Below the pieces are notes generated by a model, which was given only the letters and a program-made list of their open reading frames with translations, was not told the DNA's origin and made no database searches. Positions 24,197 through 36,919 of a stretch of DNA of 64,000 nt are shown here, piece after piece. Made by a program: the position numbers and the translations under genes. This DNA comes from Ooceraea biroi (lineage: Eukaryota > Arthropoda > Insecta > Hymenoptera > Formicidae), in contig NC_039513.1 of assembly GCF_003672135.1 (NCBI RefSeq), positions 8,370,833 through 8,434,832 on the forward strand, in the 5' to 3' direction. Each line of letters opens with the position of its first letter. Position 1 is the stretch's first letter.

Positions 24197-27078
24197 GGGA
24201 AAGGCAGGACGAGCAAAAGTCTCTCTCTCTTTTTCTTTCCTTAACATAAGCGCGCGCGTCGACACTAAACGACCGCAATGTTAATGTCTAAAGTATGTTT
24301 CCTCTCTCGCGCTCCTAATGGCCGCCGCTCCTAAACCGGAGAACGCACGCGGTCGCGCGAGCTCCTCGGTGAGAAGAGTATCGTACGTGCTCGTCCCGTC
24401 CGTTTCACGGACGGTATCGATTTATTGGAGGTACGTAGCGTACGTGGGCTCGTAACGCTGTTGAGCGGGACGTGGAAGTTATCGCGTAGCGGCGCCGGTA
24501 CCGTTGCGTCGGCGATGAGAAAATACCGCGCGATTCACCCTTTAACCCCTTCAAGCCGCCCGGCGCACATGTGTATCACTCTATGCATCTTGCGGCTGAC
24601 GTTGGGAATTAGTGTACTACAAGTGTACAAGATGATACGTGTACGCAGCAATCCGTTACCATTACGAAATACCCGCTGGGAACCGCGGGGAAAATATAAT
24701 CGATAGCAACGTACGCGAGGCATCATTTCTCTGGGAACGCAATATCTCCCGAGGGATAATAAAACGGCACTCGCGCTCTTGATACGAAAGTATAAGTTCC
24801 CCTTGCCCGTCCTGCTCGCGCGAAATAAGTCGTCACGTCGAGGAGTGAGACGCGTCCCTAGCGAGGATATCGAAGCGAGATATCTTACCGTGCCGTGTTC
24901 GGCCCTTATTCGGCCCTCGTTTCGTATCTGCTTGGACGCTGTCACCGTGACAGCCGATAAATCGCGGCGGATCGGCGCGATACAGGGCCACGCGGATGAG
25001 AAAAAGCGTCCGAGATACGCATGCGGCGGCTAGTGAATTTCGCATGGGCGTGCCGATGCCATAAACCTTTAAAATACGATGTTCCCGCGGTGGACACGTT
25101 AATTGCTACGTGGAACGGTTCGGATGAAAGGAGCGTTTGATAAATTGCGCTGTTAAGGCATCTCGTGTTCGAGTGCTCTCTCGCGCTTATCCGCTCGGCA
25201 TTCCGAGCGCGATATATACCGCGCGCGCTCGTACCTGCCCCGATCTTTCGGCTCTGATAAATCATCCGCCGAAGAACCATCGCGGTCCCATCGCCGATAC
25301 GTGTGCGTTACGCAAGGCCGCGATCCGCCAAGGCCGTTTACCAGTTTTTATATTAGCGCACTCAGGATGAAAAATTTCGAAACTGCGGGGGAAGTATTAT
25401 GTTTTTAACGATAAGTTGATATCATAATTTGCGGTTCAACGAGTTCGAAATAAACGCTAGCTTGTTTATAACAAATCTCGTTAACTATAAGAAACATTGT
25501 TATTCTTGTGAAGAATGTTGGAAGATTCAGGAACTCGTTCCTGGGATCATCGATGTTTTCGCGTCATTCCTCGGAGCTAATCGGGAATTCGGATACGAGC
25601 TCTCCGAGCACGCACCGATGGACGATGGCCGGCGTGCGTTGAATGCACAACATTTTTATCAGATCAGGAGAAACGCGGAGGCACACAGGCCGTGCGCGCG
25701 ATCATGCGGCGAAATATCCGAAAGCCGAGCGGAAGGATCCAAGGCCGCGGCGGAGTGCAAGGTCCGACGCATTTCGCGCATTTCTTGCGTGGCCCTTGCC
25801 CTCGCGGCGAAACGCTAAACACAGCTACCTGGGCAGTTGTTTTTTCCACGCGTCCGAGATTAGATAAGCAAAGTTCAAAACAGATTATTCACCCGACGCG
25901 CCCGCGAGAGTTATCCACTTTGCTTAAGGCTCGCGGCGAGAAGGAAAACACGACGCACCGGGCGTTGAAGTCACCCAGCGTGGAAGTCACCGAGCGGATT
26001 CCCGGATTTCTTCATGTCGCACCGGTGAATCGGCGAAACGACGCGTTTCTAAGCGCGAATCGCTTTATATCATGTTGAAAACTGAGGCAGAGTTTTGCAA
26101 GGAAATTTTGCAAAAGGAGACTAATTGACAAATTAATCGCAGATAATCATCTTGCAGCCGTAATCATTGAGGACAAGGAACGCGCGAGGAAATTCCGGGG
26201 GCAATTTGGATGCTGACTACGTTGCTCGAAATCTGCGTCTCTGCTTCAATTTGCGCGGTAAATTGCGATTAATGGTGTCTCCGAGCAATGGCAACTTTCT
26301 CGATCGCGTAGCTGTATCCTTGACATTCTGACATTCCAGGCTCGCTCCTTTTATCGGGAACGCGCGACTCTTCCGACAATGCAGCTGCGTCACAGTTGAA
26401 CGACGAAGAGATCATGGATTAATAAATTTTCCCCGTCGATCTTTCGACGAGCTTTCACCCATCCGGGCGTTCATGGAGGCATGACGTAAGGCGCGGCGAG
26501 CAAGTGGGCGTAAGCCTGTGGACTGCGTTGACGATGACGATGACGACGACGACGATGTACATGCCTACTTATTAATAAGATTCCTCGAGCGGCGGTTCGC
26601 CGACAACATAACCGGGGTTAATAACCATTGTGCGCTGCGTGAGCACGTGCTCGCGGCATCGGGCATCCATCGGTTGAGGTCGCCGCGGCTCTCTCGGCAC
26701 CAGCCTCGCCGGCGAAATTCCGATATAATGGAGATGACCTACGACTCGATGACGTAACAACTTCCTAGACCTCTAATAGGTGTCTACGAGCGCGCACTCC
26801 CTGTTGGCGACTTGCTCGACAGAGCGTCCGCGTCTAAGTCCCTTGCTGCATGTCCGAGTCGTCATCTCGCGTTGCTGACTAGCTGAGTGAAATAATGTAC
26901 AAAGTGAGATCAAAGTTTCACGTAGAAACGGGGAAAGTATTACGGAGAAGCTGTAATTTGCTCTGTAGACGTGACAATTTATGTTTCCTTCCTCTTTCAC
27001 TCTAACGATTTTGATATTTTATTAAAAAAAAGAATATAATACTTTACCCTTGGTGCATAAAATATATATATATCATTC
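24197..27078. other. Non-coding DNA, no gene recognised
   Basis: No domain-bearing frame or RNA gene was found. A (GAC/GAT)n microsatellite lies at 26530-26557 and a short (TA)n run directly precedes the next transposon. Confidence 0.6.
26530..26557. repeat. (GAC/GAT)n trinucleotide repeat
   Basis: There are nine consecutive GAC or GAT triplets. They would encode poly-Asp in one frame, but no surrounding coding region supports that. Confidence 0.9.
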
Positions 27079-27203
27079 TATTAGGGGTGTGATTTAGTTT
27101 TGAGGGTTGTTATTGCTCAAAAACGCATGTATTTAAATATGATAATGAATGAATACCTTAATCAAAATATTTTCCTTCGTTTTCTATAACTTTTTCCCAT
27201 CTT

Positions 27204-30200
27204 TCTGGCAAGAGATGGATTCCACCACGATAAAATCACTCTTCTTTTCAGTTGATCCATTCGTCGACGAATTTTCGCACTTCTTCCAAATTATCAAAGT
27301 GTGTATCCTCTAAAGCGTGTTGCATCCACCGGAACAAATAATAATCGCATAGAGCAATGTCCGGAGAAGACTTGCCATTCGAGCTCTAATAGTGTTTCTT
27401 TCACTGATAACGCAACGTGAGGTCGAGCGTTGTCACGAAGAAGAATCACTTTCCGTCGTTTACTCGCAATTGCTGGTCGTTTTTGGTCCAATGCTTGCTT
27501 CAACTTGTACAATTGGTGTCGATAACGATCAGCCGTGACAGTCTCATGCGGATTTAACAGCTCATAGTACACTATCCCACCAAATACAGAGCATTACTTT
27601 TCAACCGTCAATATTGCGTCTCGGAGTGGATGTTGATGGTTCGCCTGGATCCACCCATGATTTTCTGCGTTTCGGATTATCAAAATAGATCCACTTTTCA
27701 TCCCCAGTAACAATCCGAGACAAAGACTCTTCTTTTTTTGCCTGGCGATCAACGAAATGCAAATGTTCAAATGGCACTTTCCGATAATTGATGTCGAACC
27801 CATTTCCCTTCTTTCTGAAGTTTTTCCATTTCATGTAAATGTTTGGTAACTGTTGTACGATCAACATTTAATGCTCTGGCAAGAGATGGATTCCACCACG
27901 ATAAAATCACTCTTCTTTTCAGTTGATCCATTCGTCGACGAATTTTCGCACTTCTTCCAAATTATGAAAGTGTGTATCCTCTAAAGCGTGTTGCATCCAC
28001 CGGAACAAATAATAATCGCATGGAGCAATGTCCGGAGAAGACTTGCCATTCAAGCTCTAATAGTGTTTGTTTCACTGATAACGCAACGTCAGGTCGAGCG
28101 TTGTCACGAAGAAGAATCACTTTCCGTCGTTTACTCGCAATTGCTGGTCGTTTTTCGTCCAATGCTTGCTTCAACTTGTACAATTGGTGTCGATAACGAT
28201 CAGCCGTGACAGTCTCATGCGGATTTAACAGCTCATAGTACACTATTCCACCAAATACAGAGCATTACTTTTCAACCGTCAATATTGCGTCTCGGAGTGG
28301 ATGTTGATGGTTCGCCTGGATCCACCCATGATTTTCTGCGTTTCGGATTATCAAAATAGATCCACTTTTCATCCCCAGTAACAATCCGAGACAAAGACTC
28401 TTCTTTTTTTGCCTGGCGATCAACGAAATGCAAATGTTCAAATGGCACTTTCCGATAATTGATGTCGAACCCATTTCCCTTCTTTCTGAAGTTTTTCCAT
28501 TTCATGTAAATGTTTGGTAACTGTTGTACGATCAACATTTAATGCTCTGGCAAGAGATGGATTCCACCACGATAAAATCACTCTTCTTTTCAGTTGATCC
28601 ATTCGTCGACGAATTTTCGCACTTCTTCCAAATTATGAAAGTGTGTATCCTCTAAAGCGTGTTGCATCCACCGGAACAAATAATGATCGCATGGAGCAAT
28701 GTCCGGAGAAGACTTGCCATTCGAGCTCTAATAGTGTTTCTTTCACTGATAACGCAACGTCAGGTCGAGCGTTGTCACGAAGAAGACTCACTTTCCGTCG
28801 TTTACTCGCAATTGCTGGTCGTTTTTCGTCCAATGCTTGCTTCAACTTGTACAATTGGTGTCGATAACGATCAGCCGTGACAGTCTCATGCGGATTTAAC
28901 AGCTCATAGTACACTATTCCACCAAATACAGAGCATTACTTTTCAACCGTCAATATTGCGTCTCGGAGTGGATGTTGATGGTTCGCCTGGATCCACCCAT
29001 GATTTTCTGCGTTTCGGATTATCAAAATAGATCCACTTTTCATCCCCAGTAACAATCCGAGACAAAGACTCTTCTTTTTTTGCCTGGCGATCAACGAAAT
29101 GCAAATGTTCAAATGGCACTTTCCGATAATTGATGTCGAACCCATTTCCCTTCTTTCTGAAGTTTTTCCATTTCATGTAAATGTTTGGTAACTGTTGTAC
29201 GATCAACATTTAATGCTCTGGCAAGAGATGGATTCCACCACGATAAAATCACTCTTCTTTTCAGTTGATCCATTCGTCGACGAATTTTCGCACTTCTTCC
29301 AAATTATCAAAGTGTGTATCCTCTAAAGCGTGTTGCATCCACCGGAACAAATATTAATCGCATGGAGCAATGTCCAGAGAAGACTTGCCATTCGAGCTCT
29401 AATAGTGTTTCTTTCACTGATAACGCAACGTCAGGTCGAGCGTTGTCACGAAGAAGAATCACTTTCCGTCGTTTACTCGCAATTGCTGGTCGTTTTTCGT
29501 CCAATGCTTGCTTCAACTTGTACAATTGGTGTCGATAACGATCAGCCGTGACAGTCTCATGCGGATTTAACAGCTCATAGTACACTATCCCACCAAATAC
29601 AGAGCATTACTTTTCAACCGTCAATATTGCGTCTCGGAGTGGAGAATGTTGATGGTTCGCCTGGATCCACCCATGATTTTCTGCGTTTCGGATTATCAAA
29701 ATAGATCCACTTTTCATCCCCAGTAACAATCCGAGACAAAAGACTCTTCTTTTTTTGCCTGGCGATCAATGAAATGCAAATGTTCAAATGGCACTTTCCG
29801 ATAATTGATGTCGAACCCGTTTCCCTTCTTTCTGAATTTTTCCCATTTCATGTAAATGTTTCGTAACTGTTGTACGATCAACATTTAATGCTCTGGCAAG
29901 AGATGGATTCCACCACGATAAAATCACTCTTCTTTTCAGTTGATCCATTCGTCGACGAATTTTCGCACTTCTTCCAAATTATCAAAGTGTGTATCCTCTA
30001 AAGCGTGTTGCATCCACCGGAACAAATAATAATCGCATGGAGCAATGTCCGGAGAAGACTTGCCACTCAAGCTCTAATAGTGTTTGTTTCACTGATAACG
30101 CAACGTGAGGTCGAGCGTTGTCACGAAGAAGAATCACTTTCCGTCGTTTACTCGCAATTGCTGGTCGTTTTTCGTCCAATGCTTGCTTCAACTTGTACAA

Positions 30201-30566
30201 TTGGTGTCGATAACGATCAGCCGTGACAGTCTCATGCGGATTTAACAGCTCATAGTACACTATCCCACCAAATACAGAGCATTACTTTTCAACCGTCAAT
30301 ATTGCGTCTCGGAGTGGAGAATGTTGATGGTTCGCCTGGATCCACCCATGATTTTCTGCGTTTCGGATTATCAAAATAGATCCACTTTTCATCCCCAGTA
30401 ACAATCCGAGACAAAAGACTCTTCTTTTTTTGCCTGGCGATCAACGAAATGCAAATGTTCAAATGGCACTTTCCGATAATTGATGTCGAACCCGTTTCCC
30501 TTCTTTCTGAATTTTTCCCATTTCATGTAAATGGTTGGTAACTGTTGTACGATCAACATTTAATGC
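27204..30566. repeat. Five tandem copies of the mariner core (671-675 bp each)
   Basis: Unit starts are 27204, 27875, 28546, 29217 and 29892, and the last unit ends at 30566. Lengths are 671, 671, 671, 675 and 675. Each junction fuses the codons for the C-terminal LLPERW region to those for the N-terminal SELARALNVD region. Both parental sites contain TCTGGCAAG, and a single copy of this 9-mer remains at each junction, so microhomology or slippage made the first duplication. The two 675-bp units lie nearest the transposase start; the 671-bp units lack GAA near GGAGTGGA and one A in the CAAAAGACTC run. Confidence 0.95.
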
Positions 30567-30806
30567 TCTGGCAAGTTCTGAAGTGGATCGTGTTGGATTT
30601 TCGTCCAATAATGCTTGCAAATCTGCATTTTCAAGCTTTCTTGGTTGTCCCGAGCGTTCTTTGTCCTTCACATCAGTATGACCACTTTTAAAGCGTCTAA
30701 ACCAGTATTCACACGTCTTAATTGATGGGGCAGAATCACCACAAGTTTCCACAAGAATTCTATAACCGTCAGCCGCAGTTTTCTTTTGATTAAAAAACAA
30801 AAGCAA
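30459..30806 (-). pseudogene. Mariner transposase N-terminal part (helix-turn-helix), disrupted
   Basis: The frame encodes a paired helix-turn-helix DNA-binding region. LLFFNQKKTAADGYRILVE begins the first domain, YWFRRFKSG marks its end, and SELARALNVDRTTVTNHLHE is the second helix-turn-helix. It then runs into RHQLSESAI and a stop where an intact family member would have WVPHxL and continue. Downstream codons are open in other frames (VTGDEKWIYFDNPKRRKSW, then LLRDNARPHVALSV, then SPDIAPCDYYLF), so all three catalytic Asp codons are present but never in one frame. The same lesions recur in the other copies of this family in the window. Confidence 0.88.
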
Positions 30807-31018
30807 CGCATGTCGAAAATGCTAAAGAGCTTTCGGAAGTTGCATTTTTGCGATGATATAAACACGACTGTTATTGCATCTATTGCTATAATGCTACTAA
30901 ATGTGATGGATAATGTCAAGACTGTAAGAAACAACAGTTATCGGAAACAGCTATTGGAACAAACTGACACTACGGCCATCTGTTGCAAAACCCTCAAAAC
31001 TAAATCACACTCCTAATA

Positions 31019-34000
31019 TATTAATTTTCTGTCATTTCAATTTTAGCACTTTACGTTTCAACGTATAGAAACGACACGCAGCGCTGCATATTTCAGAAGA
31101 AATCTGTTTACTTAGCCGAATTCTTGAAGAACGGCGAAGCGTATCGGATCACACCCGTCATTAGCATCGCTAACGATCTGCTGCAGGAAACGGTGCGGAT
31201 CGAAACGCTGCGATGAAGACGGCAACGTCGATCGCGGAGTAATGAAGTGTAATTGAACGCGGCGCGATTACTGTGTCTAACCGCCTTCACCTCCGACCCC
31301 GCGCGTTCCCGTAGGTCAGCGACTTCATCAACCTTCTTCGCGGACGAGCAACTTCGCCGGGAACCTCGCAGCCCGAATAGATTGCGGCTTGTTAAGGGAC
31401 GCGCTCCTGCTAATAGCAATAATAATGGAGCGGATTCTCGTTGCGCTTGAACGTTGCGTATTGACGTTCGCATGCGGGCCATTCCGCTCGCAACACGCCG
31501 GATTATATCCACGCACACGTGCATGCTGTATTTGCACACTTGGCCCGATACCCATGTTGCGTACCGGGATAGTGCACCGGTCGTCGCTTTATCGGCGGCG
31601 GCGAGTAATTATCCGCTCAGGGAGGCTCGTTTGCGGCAAGGTCAACGATATAGTTATTAAGGCACTCGCAGACAGGCTACGGTGTGCGGAATTCGCGGGC
31701 CGACGGTTCGCCGCTGCGTCACGACGTTAGCGTCGTCCGGCCTCGCCGGCCGTAACTGTATATTAGCGAGCAAATTGGACAAAGAATCGAGAAGGCAGAT
31801 CGGATGGACCCGAGGGGATGCACTGGCTCGCGTGCGTGCGTCGGCCGCATGCGAGTTCCGCGCGCTCGTCGCGCTGGAATACTGCGGATGCCTGAATAAA
31901 CACGCCGGCGTGGAAAAATGCCTCGCGATAGGTATCGCCTGGTCGCAAGAAGAGTGAATGGCAGATAGTAATTATCTTATAAAGTCATAAAAGCCGCATC
32001 CCGCGGCTGGTGCACGCCGCTGATTAGACGGAACCGCTGGGCAATCCGCGATGCCCGCCGATACCCGGCATACCAATCGGCATCGGTAACAATATGCGGA
32101 TAAGCGCGGAGCGAACGTCCCACTTGCAGGATCGGAGTATCCTTGGTGGATCCTCCGCGCGTTTCTCCTCTCCGCGTGATCCTGCCGAGAGGAAGGATGA
32201 GCAGATTCGCGTAAAAATCGCGAACGGTACGCTTTAGCGACATGGGCACCTCGCGATGATCGCTTGACCTAGTATCTCATAGATTGAGCAATAGCGTTGT
32301 CACGTCCAGCGACGCTCGGTCCACGTGGGGTTTCCTAATAGGGGCAGACGACAAGAGAGAGAAAACGCTCGTTGACGAGTGATGGTCGGTGCGCATTACG
32401 CGAATGACCCGCATTCACCGAGACGGTGCCACAGTATCGGATAACGATAAATCGTTAGAAAGTGGAACGCCTGAGGTTTCCACTTTCGTGAAGACGGTCT
32501 GCGTTGAAAAGGGAAAAGCGCCGAGCATGCTCGGCCGACCGATTCGCGAGCGCTCCGAGGAGCTCATCTCGCATTCGGCAGGGAGAATCGCGCCGCGGGA
32601 GAGCGCGAGTGCGAGTCGGAAAAGCGCGGCGACCGTGAAGGATGCCTGAGAGTTGAGCGACCGGAGGTCCCTATTGGCTCATGAGTGTTAAACAGTCGGA
32701 ATAGTCCGCCTTTTCAGATCAGAAATGCAGCCTAAAGTTTGAGATACAATATTCTTAAATTCTCATCAGATTTATACGACGAAAAAAGCATGATATTCAA
32801 TGCATAAATTTTATATAATATTGTGAGATAATTTCAAGTACTTTACTTACAGTTGCTCAATTAATTTCTTTTCCTTTATTAGGATGCAACAATATATTAA
32901 ATACTCGAGATAAATATATTATCGTTTCGCAAAGGTATTATTATGGAGATACACACGTGAGAAGCAAGGTAATAGGAAACGTCTGCGGGGCGTCGAAGCC
33001 GCTCGTAAAGCTTCTTCCTTAAGTGCCCGATAGGATTGCTTAGACAGATCTTTGACTGTGTGGCACAACAGCACGCTTTAAATGATCGTTATTTCATGCG
33101 TTAGGTATTGGCGTATGCGTAGCCGCGCTTGAGCCGCGCCAAGGCATAATTAAATCGATTACGCGGTAATTAAGACTAATTGACTCGTCGGCGAGCGATG
33201 GCAAACACGATCGGCGCGAAATGGACATCGATTACCGATCCTTCGCGATTAGAGCAAACGACGCGCTCGCATGCGGAAACGTTCGATAGAAGAAAGTGGT
33301 CGAGGGAGAAATTCCGCCCCCGCAAAATTCCGGCTGGTGCGGGCGCGCGACTACGCGCAAAAGTAACCGGGAATCTATCGACGACGCGTATCGATTTACG
33401 GGAAAGGGGGAAACGCCCCATAACTCACGGCGGATAAATCTTAATCGACGCTAAATACGCGCCGTCGTAAAATATGACGAATTTAACGTATAACGGGGCG
33501 ATAACGCGCGACGCATACGACGCTCGCCGCGGTGGAGTTTCGGATCCGCGCGATCCCGCCGCGCTTAGACCTCGCGCGCTCGCTAGCAAAACTGTGATCC
33601 GTTATGGCGACGCTGGCAGCGTTTACTGTTAAAGCGATGCCAGCCCCGCTTCGGCAAAAACTCCAATTGATTACATCCAAGGATACCGCGAGATACCACG
33701 TCCCCTCCTCCCTAACCCGGCTCATTTCTCGTATTCCTTCCATCTCTCTCGCGTCACGACGCGTACATCAGACCGTAGCGCGAGCGTCTGCGTACAGGGC
33801 GTTCCATAACAGACGCTGCACGCTCCCTCCACAGATACTCCTTCTATTCGTTTCTGTTAGAATTGACGTCTTTTTCTCTCCAATCAAGGTTTCGTTAAGC
33901 TTCATCCTTCTTCGCGGTTCTTACCTTTCTGGATTTCAAGCATCTCTGTAAACGAGCTTCAGATTTGCTCGAACGGAAGAAGGTATCATCGAGGATTGGT

Positions 34001-36494
34001 GAAGCTTAAGTTTTGTCGGAAGTCTTCAGCTTATGATTAATAATGCCCGATGAATAAAGTTATTGTGCCAATCAAGATCCATCGTTGGTTTGGTTTCGGC
34101 ACGGCGATTTTGGGGCAGCCTGTATCGCACCGGGTGCCCGTCTACGGCCACGATCCACGCCCAGTAAGAGCGTCGGGACTGTGCCTAATTGAAAAAGTTA
34201 ATTGCCGGTTCGCCGCGAAGGGACTTAAACTTCGCCGAACGGTGATACTTAATAATGTTTCCCTCGGTGTCAGGAGGTACGCGCGCGAGCGCACGAGCGT
34301 AGAACGCCCCGCACATCCATTTCGGAGTTATGCGAGATCCCGATGCGAGATTTTAGCGGGCAATCATTTTGGTGGGCTATCGCGACGTCGCGGGTTCGAA
34401 AACTCACCGACGGAGACAATAATTGATCCGCAAGTATCGGAGAAAAAGGGGACCCTCTGGGACCATCCCCTTTCCGAGTGATGAATCGCGCCTCGGATAA
34501 GCCGCCGATTATCCCTTATCGAGCAGCCAGACACTTTCAGCAAGGTAATAAATTTATTTCTTTTAGAGGCCGGCCTCTTGCGATGCCACAGTCCGCCTTA
34601 AGTAACTCCGCGCGATTCCCTTTCTAAATTACAATCCAATCTGTTATACAGACGGGGAAAGGGAAAACGCGATTAATCAGTGCGATGGAGGAATGTCAAT
34701 TTTTAAGCGTCCCTCTTTGGGGGTAGTGAGTAGCTTAATACTTTCAGCCGGTTAACTAGGGGATAATGTTTTTATTAATTCTTTCGATGGGTACGCTCGA
34801 TCCGAGCTGAAGCAATTCCGGCGCAAATAATGAGCTCCACCGCGAGGGACGAACCCCTCTCGAAGGCGTATCTTCGTCTTCGAGTTATGCCGAAGTGCGC
34901 GAGGTCCCCGGGACTTCACCCCGTTCTTCTTCACATCGCATTCGCGCGCAAGGTCGGGTCACGGAGCCGATTAATCGGGCGATTGGGGAAAAAAGTCGAT
35001 TTCCTAGAAAGCGTATGGCGCGCACGGGCCCCCGGCGCGCGCGCGTGCACACCCATGATACCCATGGTACGCGCTCGGTAAACGAACAAAACGGGCGTGC
35101 AGCGTATAAATTATTTAAGAAACTCTATCGCGCCATCGCATAATGATCGGCCATAAATTACCCGTCGCGAAAATACGGACGTAGCCGCAAAAATCGCGCA
35201 GTTCTCCTGCCTTCAGAGGAGGCGGAGGCGGAGGAGGAGGAGGAGGAGGAGGAGGACACGGGATCTATATTTCTTTTGCCTAAACCCGCGCGGTCGTTCG
35301 TCATCATGCCGGGGGAGATGTCGGACAAAAGAGATGTTTCGTCTTCCATCATGTGGGGGCGCGTCACCTGCGGATCACGCGCTCGTCCTCCCTCTCGGCG
35401 CCTCGCCTCGACTCCGTGACGTATTGCGGTCTATTTAAAATCGAACGTGCCTGCAGAGGATAGCCATTTTAAGGTAGCCGTGTAATTTATTCATTCAGTT
35501 GCAAATTGATAGCGTCCTTGCGACGGTTACATTGTCCATTAAATACAGATTCGCGAGCGCGACGTTCCTCGCGGACAAATGCTGTAATTATTCGCGTGCT
35601 CGTTGCGCCGAGAGAGCGCTTCTCCTCCAATCAACCCGCCTACGAGGGGAGAGAAGGAAGAAAAGGGAAGAAGAAACCAGGAGAAAAGGAGAAAGGGAGA
35701 GAGCGAGTGAGAGATCGCGATCGCGTTGATCGCGCGCGCATTAATTGATAAACGGATCAGATTTATCGCGAGTCGACACGCGTCTGAAAATAATACGCGG
35801 CCCGTCAGAAAAAACCGGCGGCAGATGTATAAATATTCGGGGCGCGGGACCGGTCGGGCGCCGTGATTAAAAGGGGCACGCGGCAGGTGGCGATTATTAT
35901 CGGCGATCCTTATCGCCGCCGTCTTTCAGGTGGATCCGCGATTAATCGCCATTACGCGATATTACACGCTCGCGAAACGAGTCGCGCGAACCGATCCGCA
36001 GAATTTGTGGCGTCCGCCGCGCGATCGACTCGCCGGCTCGGCGCGCATAATAAACGCCCGGGCGCGTTTGCGCGCAAGGCCGGCCGTCGCCTCGCCCGTT
36101 AGGCTCGTTCACACCTCGGGGGTACGTCCGCTCCGGATGAAATTGGTGCCATACATCATTCGCCCAAAGGCATAATCAAGCGCGGCCGTGGCCGCGGCGT
36201 TTTACCCCCGGCGGACTGTCGCGTCCCGCTCCAGTTGCATCCTCACCCCCTCGCCGCGCGCTATGCAAATTCACCGGCGCTCATCGAATCGCGCGTCGGT
36301 CTCGCGAAATGAATGAGCACCGGGCGTGACTTATGAGCCGCTTATGAGCGAAAGAAGCCGGGACATTCAGGCACCCCTTTTCATTTAGATGAGGCTGCGC
36401 TCTCGATTAACACGTCGACGCGTGTCTGTGATTCCTTCAGATGATTCCTTTGGCGACTAACATTATCATGATCCGGACATTTACATCACAATTG
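31019..36494. other. GC-rich non-coding DNA, no gene recognised
   Basis: No domain-bearing frame, RNA gene or transposon end was recognised. 32700-32950 and 36430-36494 are AT-rich. A GGA trinucleotide repeat lies at 35216-35256, and 35640-35705 is a GA-rich purine stretch. Confidence 0.55.
35216..35256. repeat. (GGA)n trinucleotide repeat
   Basis: GGA triplets with two GGC interruptions cover about 41 bases. On the minus strand they would read as poly-Ser, but no real gene context exists. Runs of GG of this kind can also form quadruplexes. Confidence 0.92.
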
Positions 36495-36919
36495 CACCCA
36501 CAGAAAAGATTTCTGGACTTAATGCTATTACTCTTTAATCTATCATAAAATAAGATCGCTATAGCGACAATCATATTTATTATTGAAAAGAAGCATATTT
36601 TAATCTTGAATAGAAAATTCGAAAATCTAGATTCAAATAATCTTCGTGCTATCTCATTAATTTTCTCAGAAGGATTTAGATAAAAATTTCTAGCAAGTTC
36701 AAAATATTCTTGATTTCAGAATATTGTCAGATCTAAAAGACATCTTATTCTATTCTTCTAAGAGAATTTGTAGAATCTGCACAAAACGGCCAATATTTAT
36801 GTGTTGCAATCGAAAATCGGGAAAGTGTTTCTGTGTTTCTGTTATTTACAATGAATAAGTGCAATACTCTACAAGAAATATTAAAAGATATTGAAATGTA
36901 AGTAAGTATATACAATATA

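Larger units (their letters stand above)
27081..31016 (-). mobile_element. Mariner element with its core amplified five times, 3,936 bp
   Basis: TA at 27079-27080 and 31017-31018 flank terminal repeats that read TTAGGGGTGTGATTTAGTTT at the left and TTAGGAGTGTGATTTAGTTT (reverse complement) at the right, continuing with GAGGGTT in both. The non-repeated left part (27081-27203) holds the last codons and stop of a minus-strand mariner transposase. The non-repeated right part (30567-31016) holds the 5' region and N-terminal codons. Between them the rest of the gene is present five times in direct tandem. With one unit the element would be about 1.25 kb, the normal size for a mariner. All copies have broken frames, so it cannot supply its own transposase. 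Confidence 0.95.

Noticed and set aside
27294..30260. Repeated minus-strand frames of about 92 codons (YYELLNPHETVTADRYRHQ and onward) as separate small genes
   Set aside because: They are the middle part of the disrupted mariner transposase repeated in each tandem unit; they lack the N-terminus and end at a frameshift before the third catalytic Asp.
34386..34411. GCGGGTTCGAAAACTC, resembling a tRNA T-arm
   Set aside because: No matching A box, anticodon arm or acceptor stem could be found around it.
35158..35367. Minus-strand frame with a poly-Ser run
   Set aside because: The run is the translation of a GGA microsatellite; the rest of the frame has no recognisable feature.
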